From an uncultured Pelagibacteraceae bacterium (lineage in GTDB: Bacteria; Pseudomonadota; Alphaproteobacteria; Pelagibacterales; Pelagibacteraceae): a DNA stretch of 50,991 bases. The position numbers were made by a program, and so were the translations under genes. The DNA lies in the NCBI GenBank assembly GCA_902601545.1, contig CACKNR010000007.1, positions 1 to 50,991 on the forward strand, read 5' to 3'. The notes below the pieces were generated by a model that was given only the letters and a program-made list of their open reading frames with translations, was not told the DNA's origin and searched no databases. This document shows positions 1 through 12,055 of the stretch, piece after piece (within the stretch, counting starts at the first letter, position 1; the number at the start of each line of letters is the position of its first letter).

Positions 1-927
1 AAAATCAGCAGTAAATAAGTCTTGTTTTTTTTTCGATTTTAAATGTAAATGAGACGGTTGAAATTTCATGTTGTTTTTCCATTTTGTTTTCGAAAAATAA
101 ACTGAGAAAATTCTAGGATGATGATTAATCTTAATTTCTTTTGAGTAGTTCAAATAATCCATTATTAGCTTTGTAGTAATTAGAGTCCCGCAACCTAGCA
201 CAAGTTTTTTTGTTAAAAAATTTTTATTTTGGTGCCCATTCGAACAATGTAAAGATAGCCCTTTTTTATGTTTCACGATTTTTTTTACAAAATAATTATG
301 AAATTTTATATTTTTATCTTTTAGATTTTTGTTATAAAAATTTATTGCCGTCAACTTATCTTTTTCCTCGTTAATTTTTTTTAAATCAATTTTTTCTCCC
401 TTGTTTGATTTTTTTTTAAACGCAATTACAGGTTCTGTAAGGATTATACTTTTATCGTTAATAACCAAATTTTTATCTATATATTCATTACGCAAAAATA
501 AATTTTGATTTTTTTTATCAATTTTTCCAAGTAAATGTTGTTTATTGAAAATTTCAATAAATGAATTTTTTATTTTATTTTGTGTTGAAATAGACAAATG
601 TGATATATCTCCCGAAATATTTTGATCTATTTGCAAACCCCAATAGTTAGACAAACCTCCAAACTCAAGCGCCCCAAAAAACTTGGATTTCGGATCAATT
701 TTAATTCTGTTTATACTAAAATAATCCTCAACTTGTTTCTCATGACCAATCATTTGTGGAGGTAAAATCTTTAATATATGTTTATTATTTATTTGGTTAA
801 AATTTTTTTTATTTTTTTTGAATGAAATTACATTAATTGACTTATTTTTTTTTAAATATCCATCAATGAAACATAAACTAGATAATCCAGAACCTACCAC
901 TAAAATATCATAAATTTTATTTTTCAT
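1..927 (-). CDS. FAD-dependent oxidoreductase, GMC-like (C-terminus cut by window edge)
   Basis: This reading frame runs from an ATG at 927 through 309 codons to base 1 without a stop, so the C-terminus lies outside the window. Residues 10-16 read VVGSGLS, the GxGxxS turn of an N-terminal FAD-binding Rossmann fold. The stretch GGLSNYWG near residue 110, and NHHPRILSVY near residue 270, resemble the GMC oxidoreductase / choline dehydrogenase-like flavoproteins often found in envelope polysaccharide regions. There is no signal peptide. The protein is very rich in Lys, Ile and Asn. The gene lies 32 bp downstream of mdh in the same direction and may be read through from it. The substrate is unknown. 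The flavin fold is well supported; the subfamily is tentative. Confidence 0.75.
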   Translation of the reverse strand, partial: MKNKIYDILVVGSGLSSLCFIDGYLKKNKSINVISFKKNKKNFNQINNKHILKILPPQMIGHEKQVEDYFSINRIKIDPKSKFFGALEFGGLSNYWGLQIDQNISGDISHLSISTQNKIKNSFIEIFNKQHLLGKIDKKNQNLFLRNEYIDKNLVINDKSIILTEPVIAFKKKSNKGEKIDLKKINEEKDKLTAINFYNKNLKDKNIKFHNYFVKKIVKHKKGLSLHCSNGHQNKNFLTKKLVLGCGTLITTKLIMDYLNYSKEIKINHHPRIFSVYFSKTKWKNNMKFQPSHLHLKSKKKQDLFTADF

Positions 928-959
928 TTTCGATTATAATTTATAAACTCAATGATTAA

Positions 960-3417
<2,458 letters not shown>

Positions 3418-3440
3418 GATGTAATTGAATAAATAAGGTT

Positions 3441-4217
3441 TTAGCTTGTTGCAAGCATTTTTTTAATAGATCCTATAGCTTTAGCAGGATTAAGGCCTTT
3501 AGGACATGAATTAGTACAATTCATTATAGTATGACATCTATAAAGCTTTAATTCGTCAGCTACTTTCTTTAACCTCTCTTTTTTATCACCATCTCTGCTG
3601 TCATTTATCCAGCGATAAGCTTGTAATAAAACTGCTGGCCCTAAATATTTATCACCATTCCACCAATAGCTTGGGCAAGACGTAGAACAACAAGCACATA
3701 AAATACATTCGTAGTATCCATCTAGTTTTTCTCTATCTCTCTGTGATTGTTTAAGCTCAGTTTTCTCTTGACCAGTTTGATCTACTTTTAACCAAGGTTG
3801 AATAGACTCATATTGTTTATATAAAGTTGAAAGATCACCAATTAAATCTTTTACTACTTTTAAGTGAGGTAAAGGATAAATATTAAGATCTCCATTTATA
3901 TCTGAATGAGATTTAATACATGCTAAGCCATTTACTCCATCAATATTCATTGCACATGAACCACAAACACCGTGAGCACACGATCTCCTAAATGTTAAAG
4001 ATGGATCTATTTCATTTTTAATCTTAAATAAAATATCCAAAACTTTTGGACCACAATTATCCATATCAACTTCAAATGTATCAACCCTTGGATTTTTACC
4101 TGTTGAAGGATCCCATCTATAAACGTTTATTTTTCTAAGATTTTTTGAGTTAGTTTTATCTTTAAAATAGTTACCTACCTCAATTTTAGAATTTTGCGGT
4201 AGGCTAAATTGAGCCAT
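3441..4217 (-). CDS. sdhB: Succinate dehydrogenase iron-sulfur subunit
   Basis: The 258-residue subunit passes electrons from the flavoprotein to ubiquinone in respiratory complex II. The N-terminal ferredoxin domain carries the [2Fe-2S] ligands Cys80, Cys85, Cys88 and Cys100 (CAHGVCGSC, then LAC). The C-terminal domain carries [11 protein letters not shown] (171-181) and [11 protein letters not shown] (228-238), which hold the [4Fe-4S] and [3Fe-4S] clusters. Its start lies 2 bp from the sdhA stop, and it is the last gene of the order sdhC-sdhD-sdhA-sdhB in the direction of transcription. All cluster ligands are present and the length is normal. Confidence 0.97.
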   Translation of the reverse strand: MAQFSLPQNSKIEVGNYFKDKTNSKNLRKINVYRWDPSTGKNPRVDTFEVDMDNCGPKVLDILFKIKNEIDPSLTFRRSCAHGVCGSCAMNIDGVNGLACIKSHSDINGDLNIYPLPHLKVVKDLIGDLSTLYKQYESIQPWLKVDQTGQEKTELKQSQRDREKLDGYYECILCACCSTSCPSYWWNGDKYLGPAVLLQAYRWINDSRDGDKKERLKKVADELKLYRCHTIMNCTNSCPKGLNPAKAIGSIKKMLATS

Positions 4218-4219
4218 TA

Positions 4220-5995
4220 TTAATATACTCTCTCCTTAGGAGGAAAATACTGCACGTCATTTGTTAAAGTTCTTGAGTGAACATCCCTATATTTTATTTC
4301 TACTTTTTTTCCTTTTTGCCAAGCTAAAGTATGTTTCATAAAATTTTTGTCATCTCTTTTCGTAAAGTCTTCTCTAGCGTGAGCGCCTCTACTTTCTTTT
4401 CTGTTATAAGCCGAGTCCATGGTAGTAAGAGCCTGGCTAATTAAATTGTCGAATTCTAAAGTTTCAACTAAATCAGTGTTAAATAATAATGACTTATCTT
4501 TTACAGAGACATCACTCATTCCCTCAAAGGGTTTTCGGATTTGATCTACACCCTCCTTAAGAGTTTTTTCTGTTCTAAACACCGCACACTTTGATTGCAT
4601 AGTTTTTTGCATTTTTAACCTAAGTTCTGATGTTTTTGTGGAGCCATTCGAATTTCGAATTCTATCAAATCTATCAAGACACTTATCAGTTTCAGAGCTT
4701 GAAACTTCTTCATGGGGACTTCCAGGCTTCACTAGCTCTGCTGCCCTTTTTGCAGCTGCTCTACCAAACACCACTAGATCAATTAAAGAGTTTGATCCTA
4801 ATCTATTAGCGCCGTGAACTGAAACACAAGCTGCTTCTCCTATAGCCATTAATCCAGGCACTGTTTTTTCTGAACCATTCAAAGTGAGCACCTCAGCTTT
4901 GTAATTAGTAGGAATTCCTCCCATATTATAATGAACTGTTGGAACAACTGGAATAGGCTCCTTACTAACGTCAACATTTGCAAAAGTTTTTGCTGCCTCT
5001 GAAATACCTGGTAATCTCTCATCTATAACTTTTTTATCTATGTGATCTAAATGTAGGTTTATATGATCCTTATCTTTTCCTGCACCTCTACCTTCATTAA
5101 TTTCCATTTCCATTGATCTGCTTACAACGTCTCTAGAAGCTAAGTCTTTCGCGTTAGGTGCGTATCTTTCCATAAATCTTTCGCCTTTGCCATTTACTAA
5201 AAATCCACCTTCTCCTCTAACTCCCTCAGTTATCAAACAGCCAACTCCATAAATTCCAGTTGGATGAAATTGTACAAATTCCATGTCTTGTAAAGGTAAC
5301 CCTGCTCTAAGCACCATCGCGTTTCCATCTCCAGTACATGTGTGAGCTGATGTTGCAGAATAATAAACTTTACCGTACCCTCCAGTTGCTATAATTGTGA
5401 TATGTGATCTAAATCTATGTATTGTACCATCGGTTAAATTCCAAGCTATCACACCTTTGCATTCACCATTTTTCATAATTAAATCTAATGCAAAATATTC
5501 AATAAAAAATTCTGTTTGTTGCTTCAAAGCTTGACCATAAAGAGTATGCAAAATAGCGTGACCAGTTCTATCAGCAGCCGCACAAGTTCTTTGAGCAGTT
5601 CCATTACCATAATTTTTTGTCATACCTCCAAAGGGTCTTTGGTATATTTTTCCATCATCAGTTCTGCTGAAAGGAACTCCATATCTCTCTAATTCCACGA
5701 CAGCTCTTGGAGCTTCTTTGCAAAGATATTCTATTGCATCTTGATCGCCTAACCAATCAGATCCTTTAACAGTATCATACATGTGCCATCGCCAATCATC
5801 TTCACCCATGTTTCCTAAAGCAGCGGAAATACCTCCTTGAGCTGCTGATGTATGACTTCTTGTTGGAAAGACTTTAGATATGCAAGCAGTTTTTAATCCT
5901 GCTTCCGACAAACCAACTGCTGCTCTTAAACCAGAACCTCCTGCTCCAAGAACAACAACGTCATATTCGTGATCAATTATTTTATATGTGCTCAT
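4220..5995 (-). CDS. sdhA: Succinate dehydrogenase flavoprotein subunit
   Basis: The 591-residue catalytic subunit oxidises succinate to fumarate with covalently bound FAD. The dinucleotide motif is [13 protein letters not shown] near residue 15. The flavinylation histidine is in [12 protein letters not shown] near residue 45. The substrate site is seen in the HPTG motif, the ASRDVVSR segment and HYNMGGI. The late motif [20 protein letters not shown] is the second FAD contact. Start and stop overlap or abut sdhD and sdhB within 1-3 bases, consistent with one operon. The length is typical of alphaproteobacterial SdhA (about 590-600 residues). Confidence 0.97.
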   Translation of the reverse strand: MSTYKIIDHEYDVVVLGAGGSGLRAAVGLSEAGLKTACISKVFPTRSHTSAAQGGISAALGNMGEDDWRWHMYDTVKGSDWLGDQDAIEYLCKEAPRAVVELERYGVPFSRTDDGKIYQRPFGGMTKNYGNGTAQRTCAAADRTGHAILHTLYGQALKQQTEFFIEYFALDLIMKNGECKGVIAWNLTDGTIHRFRSHITIIATGGYGKVYYSATSAHTCTGDGNAMVLRAGLPLQDMEFVQFHPTGIYGVGCLITEGVRGEGGFLVNGKGERFMERYAPNAKDLASRDVVSRSMEMEINEGRGAGKDKDHINLHLDHIDKKVIDERLPGISEAAKTFANVDVSKEPIPVVPTVHYNMGGIPTNYKAEVLTLNGSEKTVPGLMAIGEAACVSVHGANRLGSNSLIDLVVFGRAAAKRAAELVKPGSPHEEVSSSETDKCLDRFDRIRNSNGSTKTSELRLKMQKTMQSKCAVFRTEKTLKEGVDQIRKPFEGMSDVSVKDKSLLFNTDLVETLEFDNLISQALTTMDSAYNRKESRGAHAREDFTKRDDKNFMKHTLAWQKGKKVEIKYRDVHSRTLTNDVQYFPPKERVY

Positions 5996-6321
5996 TAATT
6001 AAGATTGTATATAGTTATTAATGTTAAAATTGGAACTACTATAGCAAATAAATTTAATACTTTATTTGCGACATTTTTGGTTTTCTCATCATGTAAATAA
6101 TCCTCAAAAATCTCACTAATAGTCAATGAGTAAAAAAGGGATGCAATAACAACTAGTAATGAGAATAATACTTTAGATAATCTACTTGAAAAAAAATCAA
6201 TTATTTCTAAATAACCTTTATCGTAAATGGATACGAAACTCACCAAAAACCAAATCATAAAAGGAATAAGAATTATTGAACTAATTTTGGTAAAAATCCA
6301 TTTTTTTGTAGAGTGATGCAT
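5995..6321 (-). CDS. sdhD: Succinate dehydrogenase membrane anchor subunit
   Basis: The 108-residue protein has three predicted transmembrane stretches (about residues 13-32, 47-70 and 84-106), the size and topology of SdhD. It anchors complex II and helps form the quinone/haem b site. The loop after helix 2 ([12 protein letters not shown]) matches the conserved EDY-H region of the family. It sits between sdhC and sdhA with a 1-base overlap with sdhA. Assignment rests on position and topology more than on sequence, since small anchor subunits diverge quickly. Confidence 0.88.
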   Translation of the reverse strand: MHHSTKKWIFTKISSIILIPFMIWFLVSFVSIYDKGYLEIIDFFSSRLSKVLFSLLVVIASLFYSLTISEIFEDYLHDEKTKNVANKVLNLFAIVVPILTLITIYNLN

Positions 6322-6322
6322 T

Positions 6323-6706
6323 TTAAAAAAAATTTCTCCCGACCAAGTAAAATAAAATTGTTAATATAAAAGATCCAATTAAAGTAATAACTCCAGTTAT
6401 TTTTGCAATTTTTAAATCAAAGCCAAAACCAGCATCCCATGCCAAGTGTCTTATTTCATTTAAAATTTGGAAACTAAAAGTCCAACAAAGTGAAATAATC
6501 AAAAATTTTCCAAAGAAAGTATTCAGAATGTTTTCGAAGGGTTGATAGAAATTTTCACCAAAAAATAATGAAATAGCCCAAATACAAATTACTATTAATG
6601 CAAAATAATTTATTACACCTACTACTCTGTGCGTTATTGATAATAAAGATGATATATGCCATTTGTAAATTTGAAGATGTGGGCTTAATGGATTGTTGTT
6701 TTGCAT
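6323..6706 (-). CDS. sdhC: Succinate dehydrogenase cytochrome b556 subunit
   Basis: I start this gene at the internal ATG at 6706 (MQNNNPLSPHLQIYKWH), which gives 127 residues. A frame opening at 6748 exists, but it would overlap asd and add 14 residues before the conserved RPLSPHLQIY-like opening. Family signatures are SITHRVVGV (quinone-site Ser and Arg, first helix) and EIRHLAWDAGFGF, whose His is the expected axial haem b ligand. Three membrane helices are visible. It is the first gene of the sdhCDAB set and lies 20 bp after asd. No clear Shine-Dalgarno sequence precedes the chosen ATG. Confidence 0.92.
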   Translation of the reverse strand: MQNNNPLSPHLQIYKWHISSLLSITHRVVGVINYFALIVICIWAISLFFGENFYQPFENILNTFFGKFLIISLCWTFSFQILNEIRHLAWDAGFGFDLKIAKITGVITLIGSFILTILFYLVGRNFF

Positions 6707-6726
6707 AATAAATTTATAAACTATAG

Positions 6727-7719
6727 TTATAATTTTTTCATTAAACACTCAGCAATTTGCACAGTATTTAACGCCGCTCCTTTTAATAAGTTATCTGATA
6801 CTACCCATAAATTAATCGCTTTAATATTTGAATTATCTTTTCTAATTCTTGATATGTAGGTCGTGTAACTTCCCTCAGCCTCTAAGGGAGTCATATATCC
6901 TCCATCACTACGCTCATCAATAACTTTACAACCTGGGGCATTTTTTAATATTTTAATTATATTCTCGAAATCATAAAGATTATCAAACTCAATATTAATG
7001 GACTCTGAATGACCAGTTCTAACTGGAACTCTTACACATGTCGCAGAAACATCGATCTCATTATCCAAGATTTTTTTTGTTTCATTCGTCATTTTTAATT
7101 CTTCTTTAGTATATCCATCTTGATCAAAGGAATCGATATGTGGAATTAAGTTAAAAGCAATTTGTTTAGTAAAATTTATTAACTTAATTTTTTTTCCATC
7201 TAAATAATCTCTTGATTGTTCAAACAGCTCATCCATAGGATCTTTACCGGCACCAGAAACTGCTTGGTAAGTCGAAACAATAACTCTTTTTATCTTGTAC
7301 TCATCATGCAATGGTTTTAAAGGAAGAACCATTTGCATAGTTGAACAATTCGGATTTGCAATAATATTCTTATGTTTATTAAGTGCTTCTGAATTTACTT
7401 CTGGTACAACAAGCGGAACATCTTTTTGCATTCTAAAATAACTAGAGTTGTCTATCACAATAGTTTCTTTTGCTGCTTTAGGGACCCATTCTTTAGCTAC
7501 CTTACTTCCTGCTGCAAAAAAAGTAATCTGAGCTCTTGAAAAGTTGTAATTTTCTAAATCTTCGATTTCAATTTCTTTATTTTTAAATTTAATTTTATTT
7601 CCCGCACTTTTCGAAGATGCTACTAAAAAAAGATTATTGATAGCTAATTTAGATTTTTCTAAAATTTCTATTGTTTTTCTTCCAACATTTCCTGAGGCGC
7701 CAATAATTGCAAAATTCAT
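6727..7719 (-). CDS. asd: Aspartate-semialdehyde dehydrogenase
   Basis: The 330-residue enzyme reduces aspartyl phosphate to aspartate semialdehyde for lysine/diaminopimelate, threonine and methionine synthesis. The N-terminus has the NADP Rossmann motif IGASGNVGR. The catalytic cysteine is in NPNCSTMQMV near residue 130, and the catalytic histidine in RVPVRTGHSESI near residue 240. It lies between leuB and sdhC, 11 bp from leuB, as in other alphaproteobacterial leu-asd clusters. Together with dapF further on, it supports a complete diaminopimelate route in the organism. Confidence 0.96.
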   Translation of the reverse strand: MNFAIIGASGNVGRKTIEILEKSKLAINNLFLVASSKSAGNKIKFKNKEIEIEDLENYNFSRAQITFFAAGSKVAKEWVPKAAKETIVIDNSSYFRMQKDVPLVVPEVNSEALNKHKNIIANPNCSTMQMVLPLKPLHDEYKIKRVIVSTYQAVSGAGKDPMDELFEQSRDYLDGKKIKLINFTKQIAFNLIPHIDSFDQDGYTKEELKMTNETKKILDNEIDVSATCVRVPVRTGHSESINIEFDNLYDFENIIKILKNAPGCKVIDERSDGGYMTPLEAEGSYTTYISRIRKDNSNIKAINLWVVSDNLLKGAALNTVQIAECLMKKL

Positions 7720-7730
7720 AATTTCGTACT

Positions 7731-8834
7731 TTATTTCAATTTTGCGATAATTGCATCACCCATCTCTATTGTGGAAACCTCTTTCATATTTTTAGACATT
7801 ATATCCTTTGTTCTTAAACCATCGTCTAAAACACTTTGAACAGCTTTATCAAGTTGATCTGCCTCTTTTCCAAGGTCTAAAGAATACCTTAATGCCATAG
7901 ATAAACTTAAAATAGTAGCTATCGGATTAGCAATATTTTTCCCCTCAATATCAGGAGCAGACCCATGAACTGGTTCGTATAACGATCTAACTCTTCCATT
8001 TTTATCTTTTGCACCTAATGATGCAGAAGGTAAAAGTCCTAGAGAGCCTGTAAGCATTGCTGCCTCGTCGGATAACATATCTCCAAATAAGTTGTCTGCT
8101 AAAATAACATCAAATTGTTTTGGATATCTTAAAAGCTGCATTGCACAGTTATCAGCTAACATATGATTTAACTCGACCTTTTTAAATTCTTTATCCTTAA
8201 TTGCTTGTACTTCTTCTCTCCATAAAATACCTGCCTCCATGACATTAGATTTTTCGCAAGAAGTAACCTTATTTTTTCTTTTTTTTGCCAAATCAAATGC
8301 AACACGTGCAATCCGGTGAATTTCTGAAGTAGTGTATGAGTGAGTATTAATTCCTTTTCTTTGGTTATTTTCCATTGGTTCAATCCCACGCGGTTCACCG
8401 AAATAAATACCACCAGTTAACTCTCTTACAATCATAATATCTAACCCTGAAACTATTTCCGGTTTAAGAGTTGAAGAATCAACCAGTTGTTTGAAGCAAA
8501 TAGCTGGCCTTAAGTTAGCAAATAACTTTAACTCTTTTCTAAGTTTTAAAAGAGCTCTTTCAGGTTTTTTTGAAAATTCCAAATTATCCCATTTAGGTCC
8601 GCCACAAGCACCTAATATTACTGCGTCGGACTCCAAAGACTTATAAAAAACTTCATCAGTAATTGGAACTTTATTTGCGTCAATAGATGCACCGCCAATT
8701 AATTCTTGGCTTAAAACAAAATCTAAAGACTTTGTTTTATTCATCCATTCAAGTATTTTTCTAACTTCTGCAACCACCTCAGGGCCAATTCCGTCACCAG
8801 GTAAAAGCAAAATTTTCCTAGTTTTATTAGCCAT
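7731..8834 (-). CDS. leuB: 3-isopropylmalate dehydrogenase
   Basis: The 367-residue enzyme performs the NAD-dependent oxidative decarboxylation of 3-isopropylmalate in leucine synthesis. It has the opening [11 protein letters not shown]. The metal/substrate segment [19 protein letters not shown] sits near residue 245, and the NAD-binding stretch [19 protein letters not shown] near residue 285. The IPMDH-type loop is [10 protein letters not shown] near residue 140. It overlaps the end of leuD by 8 bp, so translation is probably coupled. leuC, leuD and leuB are consecutive; leuA is not in the window. Confidence 0.97.
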   Translation of the reverse strand: MANKTRKILLLPGDGIGPEVVAEVRKILEWMNKTKSLDFVLSQELIGGASIDANKVPITDEVFYKSLESDAVILGACGGPKWDNLEFSKKPERALLKLRKELKLFANLRPAICFKQLVDSSTLKPEIVSGLDIMIVRELTGGIYFGEPRGIEPMENNQRKGINTHSYTTSEIHRIARVAFDLAKKRKNKVTSCEKSNVMEAGILWREEVQAIKDKEFKKVELNHMLADNCAMQLLRYPKQFDVILADNLFGDMLSDEAAMLTGSLGLLPSASLGAKDKNGRVRSLYEPVHGSAPDIEGKNIANPIATILSLSMALRYSLDLGKEADQLDKAVQSVLDDGLRTKDIMSKNMKEVSTIEMGDAIIAKLK

Positions 8835-9435
8835 TATTAAGAACCCAAGGTTTTGAGGCTTGTAATTTTTTTTCGTAATTGTCTATGCTGGAAATTTTTT
8901 CCATAGAAAGTGCTATGTCATCTAGTCCTTCCATTAAACATTTCTTTTTAAAGGGATCTAGCTCAAAATTTGCAACTTTATTTCCATATTTTATTTCTTG
9001 CTTCTCTAAACTAATTTCAATTTCCTCTTTCCTGTTAGAATATTCGGCTAGTTCAATCACGATTTTGTCATCAATCTTAATTGGAAGAATTCCATTTTTA
9101 AAACAGTTATTGTAAAAAATATCTGCAAAGCTAGCACTTATTACACACTTTATGCCAAAATCTGATAAAGCCCATGGAGCGTGTTCTCTAGATGAACCAC
9201 ATCCAAAATTTTTTCCTGCTAAAAGAATTTTTGATTTATTATAGGGTTCTCTATTAAGAATGAATTCAACAATTTCTTTCCCATTTTCATCATAACGCAT
9301 TTCATAAAATAAACTTTTTCCTAAGCCTGTTCTTTTAATGGTTTTTAAAAATTGCTTTGGAATAATCATGTCTGTATCAATGTTTTGTAATGATAGATAT
9401 GATGGTATTGATCTTAAATTGTTAAACTTTTCCAT
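8827..9435 (-). CDS. leuD: 3-isopropylmalate dehydratase small subunit
   Basis: The 202-residue swivel-domain subunit pairs with LeuC to isomerise 2- to 3-isopropylmalate. The family signature [17 protein letters not shown] lies near residue 75, and the opening [18 protein letters not shown] is the usual LeuD start region. Its length fits the bacterial LeuD (about 200 residues) rather than the shorter archaeal form. It starts 1 bp after leuC and overlaps leuB by 8 bp, so all three leu genes form one transcription unit. Confidence 0.96.
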   Translation of the reverse strand: MEKFNNLRSIPSYLSLQNIDTDMIIPKQFLKTIKRTGLGKSLFYEMRYDENGKEIVEFILNREPYNKSKILLAGKNFGCGSSREHAPWALSDFGIKCVISASFADIFYNNCFKNGILPIKIDDKIVIELAEYSNRKEEIEISLEKQEIKYGNKVANFELDPFKKKCLMEGLDDIALSMEKISSIDNYEKKLQASKPWVLNNG

Positions 9436-9436
9436 A

Positions 9437-10834
9437 TTATATTTCTCTTACATCAGTTAGATGTCCTTTGATTGCTGCTGCGATAGCCATCCCTGGACTG
9501 ACTAAGTGTGTTCTACCTCCACGACCTTGCCTACCTTCAAAGTTTCTATTTGATGTTGAAGCACATCTTTCTCTAGGTTTTAATTGATCTGGATTCATGC
9601 CCAAACACATTGAACAGCCAGGCTCTCTCCATTCAAAGCCTGCTTCTTTAAATATCCTGTCAATTCCCTCTTTTTCGGCTTGCTCTTTAACTAATCCAGA
9701 TCCTGGAACAACCATAGCACTTACATTTTTGGCAATTTTTTTGCCTTTTAAAAGATCTGCAGCTAATCTTAAATCCTCTATTCTTCCATTTGTACAGCTT
9801 CCTATAAAAATTTTATCAATTTTTATGTCTGAGATTTTAGTGTTTGCTTTTAACCCCATATAATCAAGAGATCTTTTCATGGCCATTTTTCTATCTTCGT
9901 TCTTTTCATTTTCTGGATCTGGCACAACACCAGTAACTGGTGATACATCTTGAGGTGAAGTCCCCCAAGTAACAAGTGGTTCTATATTTTTACCATCAAT
10001 ATTTACCTCTTTATCAAATTTGCAGTCTTTATCTGAATACAAAGTCTTCCAAAATTCTACAGCTTTAGTCCAATTTTCACCTTTTGGTGACATAGTTTTA
10101 CCTTTTAAATAACTAAATGTTTTCTCATCTGGTGCGATTAACCCTGCTCTCGCACCAGCTTCAATAGTCATATTACAAACAGTCATTCTCTCTTCCATGC
10201 TTAAACTTTTAATTACATCGCCGGCAAATTCAACTACGTATCCAGTTCCGCCTGCAGTTCCAATCGTGCCAATAATTTTTAAAATTACATCTTTTGCAGT
10301 AACTCCTTTTGGTAAATTGCCATTAACATTTATTCTCAAATTTTTTGATTTCTTTTGCATTAAAGTCTGTGTAGCAAGAACGTGTTCAACTTCAGATGTT
10401 CCTATTCCAAAAGCTAATGCACCGAATGCTCCGTGTGTAGCAGTATGGCTATCTCCGCATACTATTACTGTCCCTGGTTGTGTAAAACCTTGTTCTGGTC
10501 CTATAATATGTACTATGCCCTGACGCTTATCATTTACATCAAAAAGCTCTACTCCAAAATCTTTACAATTTTTTCGTAATGTTTCGACTTGTATTCTTGA
10601 ATCTTCATCATTAATACCTTTAGACCTATCAGTTGTAGGAACATTGTGATCAGGTACTGCAAGAGTTAACTCAGGTCGTCTAACTTTTCTTTTTTGTAAT
10701 CTTAGCCCTTCAAAAGCTTGGGGGCTGGTAACTTCATGGACTAGATGTCTATCAACATAAATTAATGACGTTCCATCGCTCTGTTCATGAACAAGATGGT
10801 TTTCCCATATCTTATCGTATAAAGTTTTAGACAT
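9437..10834 (-). CDS. leuC: 3-isopropylmalate dehydratase large subunit
   Basis: The 465-residue aconitase-family subunit carries the [4Fe-4S] cluster. Cluster cysteines are seen in IGSCTNGR near residue 345 and [11 protein letters not shown] near residue 405. The substrate-binding stretches are [20 protein letters not shown] near residue 126 and [12 protein letters not shown] near residue 430. The length and motif order match bacterial LeuC. It lies 6 bp downstream of rplS in the same direction, so leu genes may be partly co-transcribed with the ribosomal-protein cluster. No leader peptide or attenuator is visible ahead of it because the gap is so short. Confidence 0.97.
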   Translation of the reverse strand: MSKTLYDKIWENHLVHEQSDGTSLIYVDRHLVHEVTSPQAFEGLRLQKRKVRRPELTLAVPDHNVPTTDRSKGINDEDSRIQVETLRKNCKDFGVELFDVNDKRQGIVHIIGPEQGFTQPGTVIVCGDSHTATHGAFGALAFGIGTSEVEHVLATQTLMQKKSKNLRINVNGNLPKGVTAKDVILKIIGTIGTAGGTGYVVEFAGDVIKSLSMEERMTVCNMTIEAGARAGLIAPDEKTFSYLKGKTMSPKGENWTKAVEFWKTLYSDKDCKFDKEVNIDGKNIEPLVTWGTSPQDVSPVTGVVPDPENEKNEDRKMAMKRSLDYMGLKANTKISDIKIDKIFIGSCTNGRIEDLRLAADLLKGKKIAKNVSAMVVPGSGLVKEQAEKEGIDRIFKEAGFEWREPGCSMCLGMNPDQLKPRERCASTSNRNFEGRQGRGGRTHLVSPGMAIAAAIKGHLTDVREI

Positions 10835-10840
10835 TAAATT

Positions 10841-11350
10841 TTATTTTTTTTCGCTAGTTGGCTTTTCAGCTTTAGCTTCGACTTTTGGAGCCTCTTTTTT
10901 AATTTCTTCAGCTTTAGTCTCTTGCGCAGTAGGCTCGATCGGCTTTACTTTTTGCTCCTCTGGCTTTACTGAAACATCAACACCGATTTTCTTTTTAATT
11001 TTTTCAGCAATTCTTGCAGATTTTCCTTTTCTATCTCTTAAATAATAAAGTTTTGCTCTCCTTACTTTTCCTGTTCTGATTACTTTAATTGAGTCTACGT
11101 TTGGACTGTAAAGAGCAAAAGTTCTCTCCACTCCCTCACCGAATGAAATTTTTCTTACTGTAAAAGAGGAGTTTATATCTCTATTTTTTTTTGCAATACA
11201 AACGCCTTCGAAGTATTGAATTCTCTCTCTTTTACCCTCAACAATTTTAACACCAACTTTTATTGTGTCTCCAGGAGAAAAGTCTGTGATTTTTTTATTA
11301 GCAACTATCTTTTTTATTGCTGCTTTATTTATGTCTTCAATGTTTTTCAT
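10841..11350 (-). CDS. rplS: Ribosomal protein L19 with charged C-terminal tail
   Basis: Residues 1-121 are an L19 core: [46 protein letters not shown] and [18 protein letters not shown] are all family signatures. The protein sits at the 30S/50S interface of the ribosome. Residues 122-169 form a Glu/Lys/Pro/Ala-rich tail absent from the roughly 115-residue E. coli protein, although some alphaproteobacterial L19 proteins also carry extensions. The start overlaps the trmD stop by 14 bp. The order rpsP-trmD-rplS in the direction of transcription is the common bacterial one, but rimM is missing. Confidence 0.96.
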   Translation of the reverse strand: MKNIEDINKAAIKKIVANKKITDFSPGDTIKVGVKIVEGKRERIQYFEGVCIAKKNRDINSSFTVRKISFGEGVERTFALYSPNVDSIKVIRTGKVRRAKLYYLRDRKGKSARIAEKIKKKIGVDVSVKPEEQKVKPIEPTAQETKAEEIKKEAPKVEAKAEKPTSEKK

Positions 11351-12038
11351 TTTTTTTCTCTAAATATTTTTTCCAAAGATCGGGTCTCTGGCGACGTGTT
11401 ATAGCCTCAGATTGAGATAAACGCCACCCTTTTATTTTGGCATGATCGCCTGAAAATAAGACCTCTGGTGGGCTTTTACCTTCCCATTCTCGTGGTTTAG
11501 TATATTGAGGATATTCTAAAAGATGATTTTCAAAACTTTCTTCTTTAACAGAGTCTTTATTTCCAAGCACTCCTGGCAATAATCGAACTAAAGCATCGAC
11601 TAATACAAAAGAGGCTGGCTCACCACCAGATAGGATATAATCACCTAAACTATATTCCTCAATATTTCTTGTCTCTAAGAGTCTTTGATCAACACCCTCA
11701 AAATGACCACAGATAAGATTTAAGTTTTTTTCTTTACTTAAAGATCTAGCAACACTTTGATCAAATTTTTTACCTCTTGGAGATAAGTAAATAATTTTTT
11801 CACCTTTTTTTGTATTCACATCAAGCGCTGATGCTAATATATCTGGACGTAAAAGCATTCCATTTCCTCCGCCGAAAGGAGTATCGTCTACAGTGCCGTG
11901 ATTATCTTTTGAATAATCTCTAATATTTATCACTTTTAAATTCCAAATCTTGTTTTCCTTTGCCTTTTTAAATATCCCTATATCTAAAGGTCCAGGAAAT
12001 AGATCTGGATATAAAGTAAAAATTTTTACCTCTAACAT
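11337..12038 (-). CDS. trmD: tRNA (guanine-N1)-methyltransferase
   Basis: The 233-residue enzyme methylates G37 of tRNAs, preventing +1 frameshifting. The knotted SAM-binding site is seen in [10 protein letters not shown] and [16 protein letters not shown] near residues 110-140. The N-terminal segments [19 protein letters not shown] and [16 protein letters not shown] also match TrmD. It lies between rpsP (17 bp away) and rplS (14-bp overlap). In many bacteria rimM would sit between rpsP and trmD; there is no room for it here. Confidence 0.97.
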   Translation of the reverse strand: MLEVKIFTLYPDLFPGPLDIGIFKKAKENKIWNLKVINIRDYSKDNHGTVDDTPFGGGNGMLLRPDILASALDVNTKKGEKIIYLSPRGKKFDQSVARSLSKEKNLNLICGHFEGVDQRLLETRNIEEYSLGDYILSGGEPASFVLVDALVRLLPGVLGNKDSVKEESFENHLLEYPQYTKPREWEGKSPPEVLFSGDHAKIKGWRLSQSEAITRRQRPDLWKKYLEKKNEKH

Positions 12039-12055
12039 CTCTAATTACCTTTTGG

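Noticed and set aside
6707-6748. Longer sdhC start at 6748
   Set aside because: It would overlap asd and add residues before the conserved SdhC opening; the ATG at 6706 fits better.
8168-8413. 81-residue minus-strand ORF within leuB
   Set aside because: It is a shifted frame of leuB, which has full-length, motif-bearing coding sequence there.
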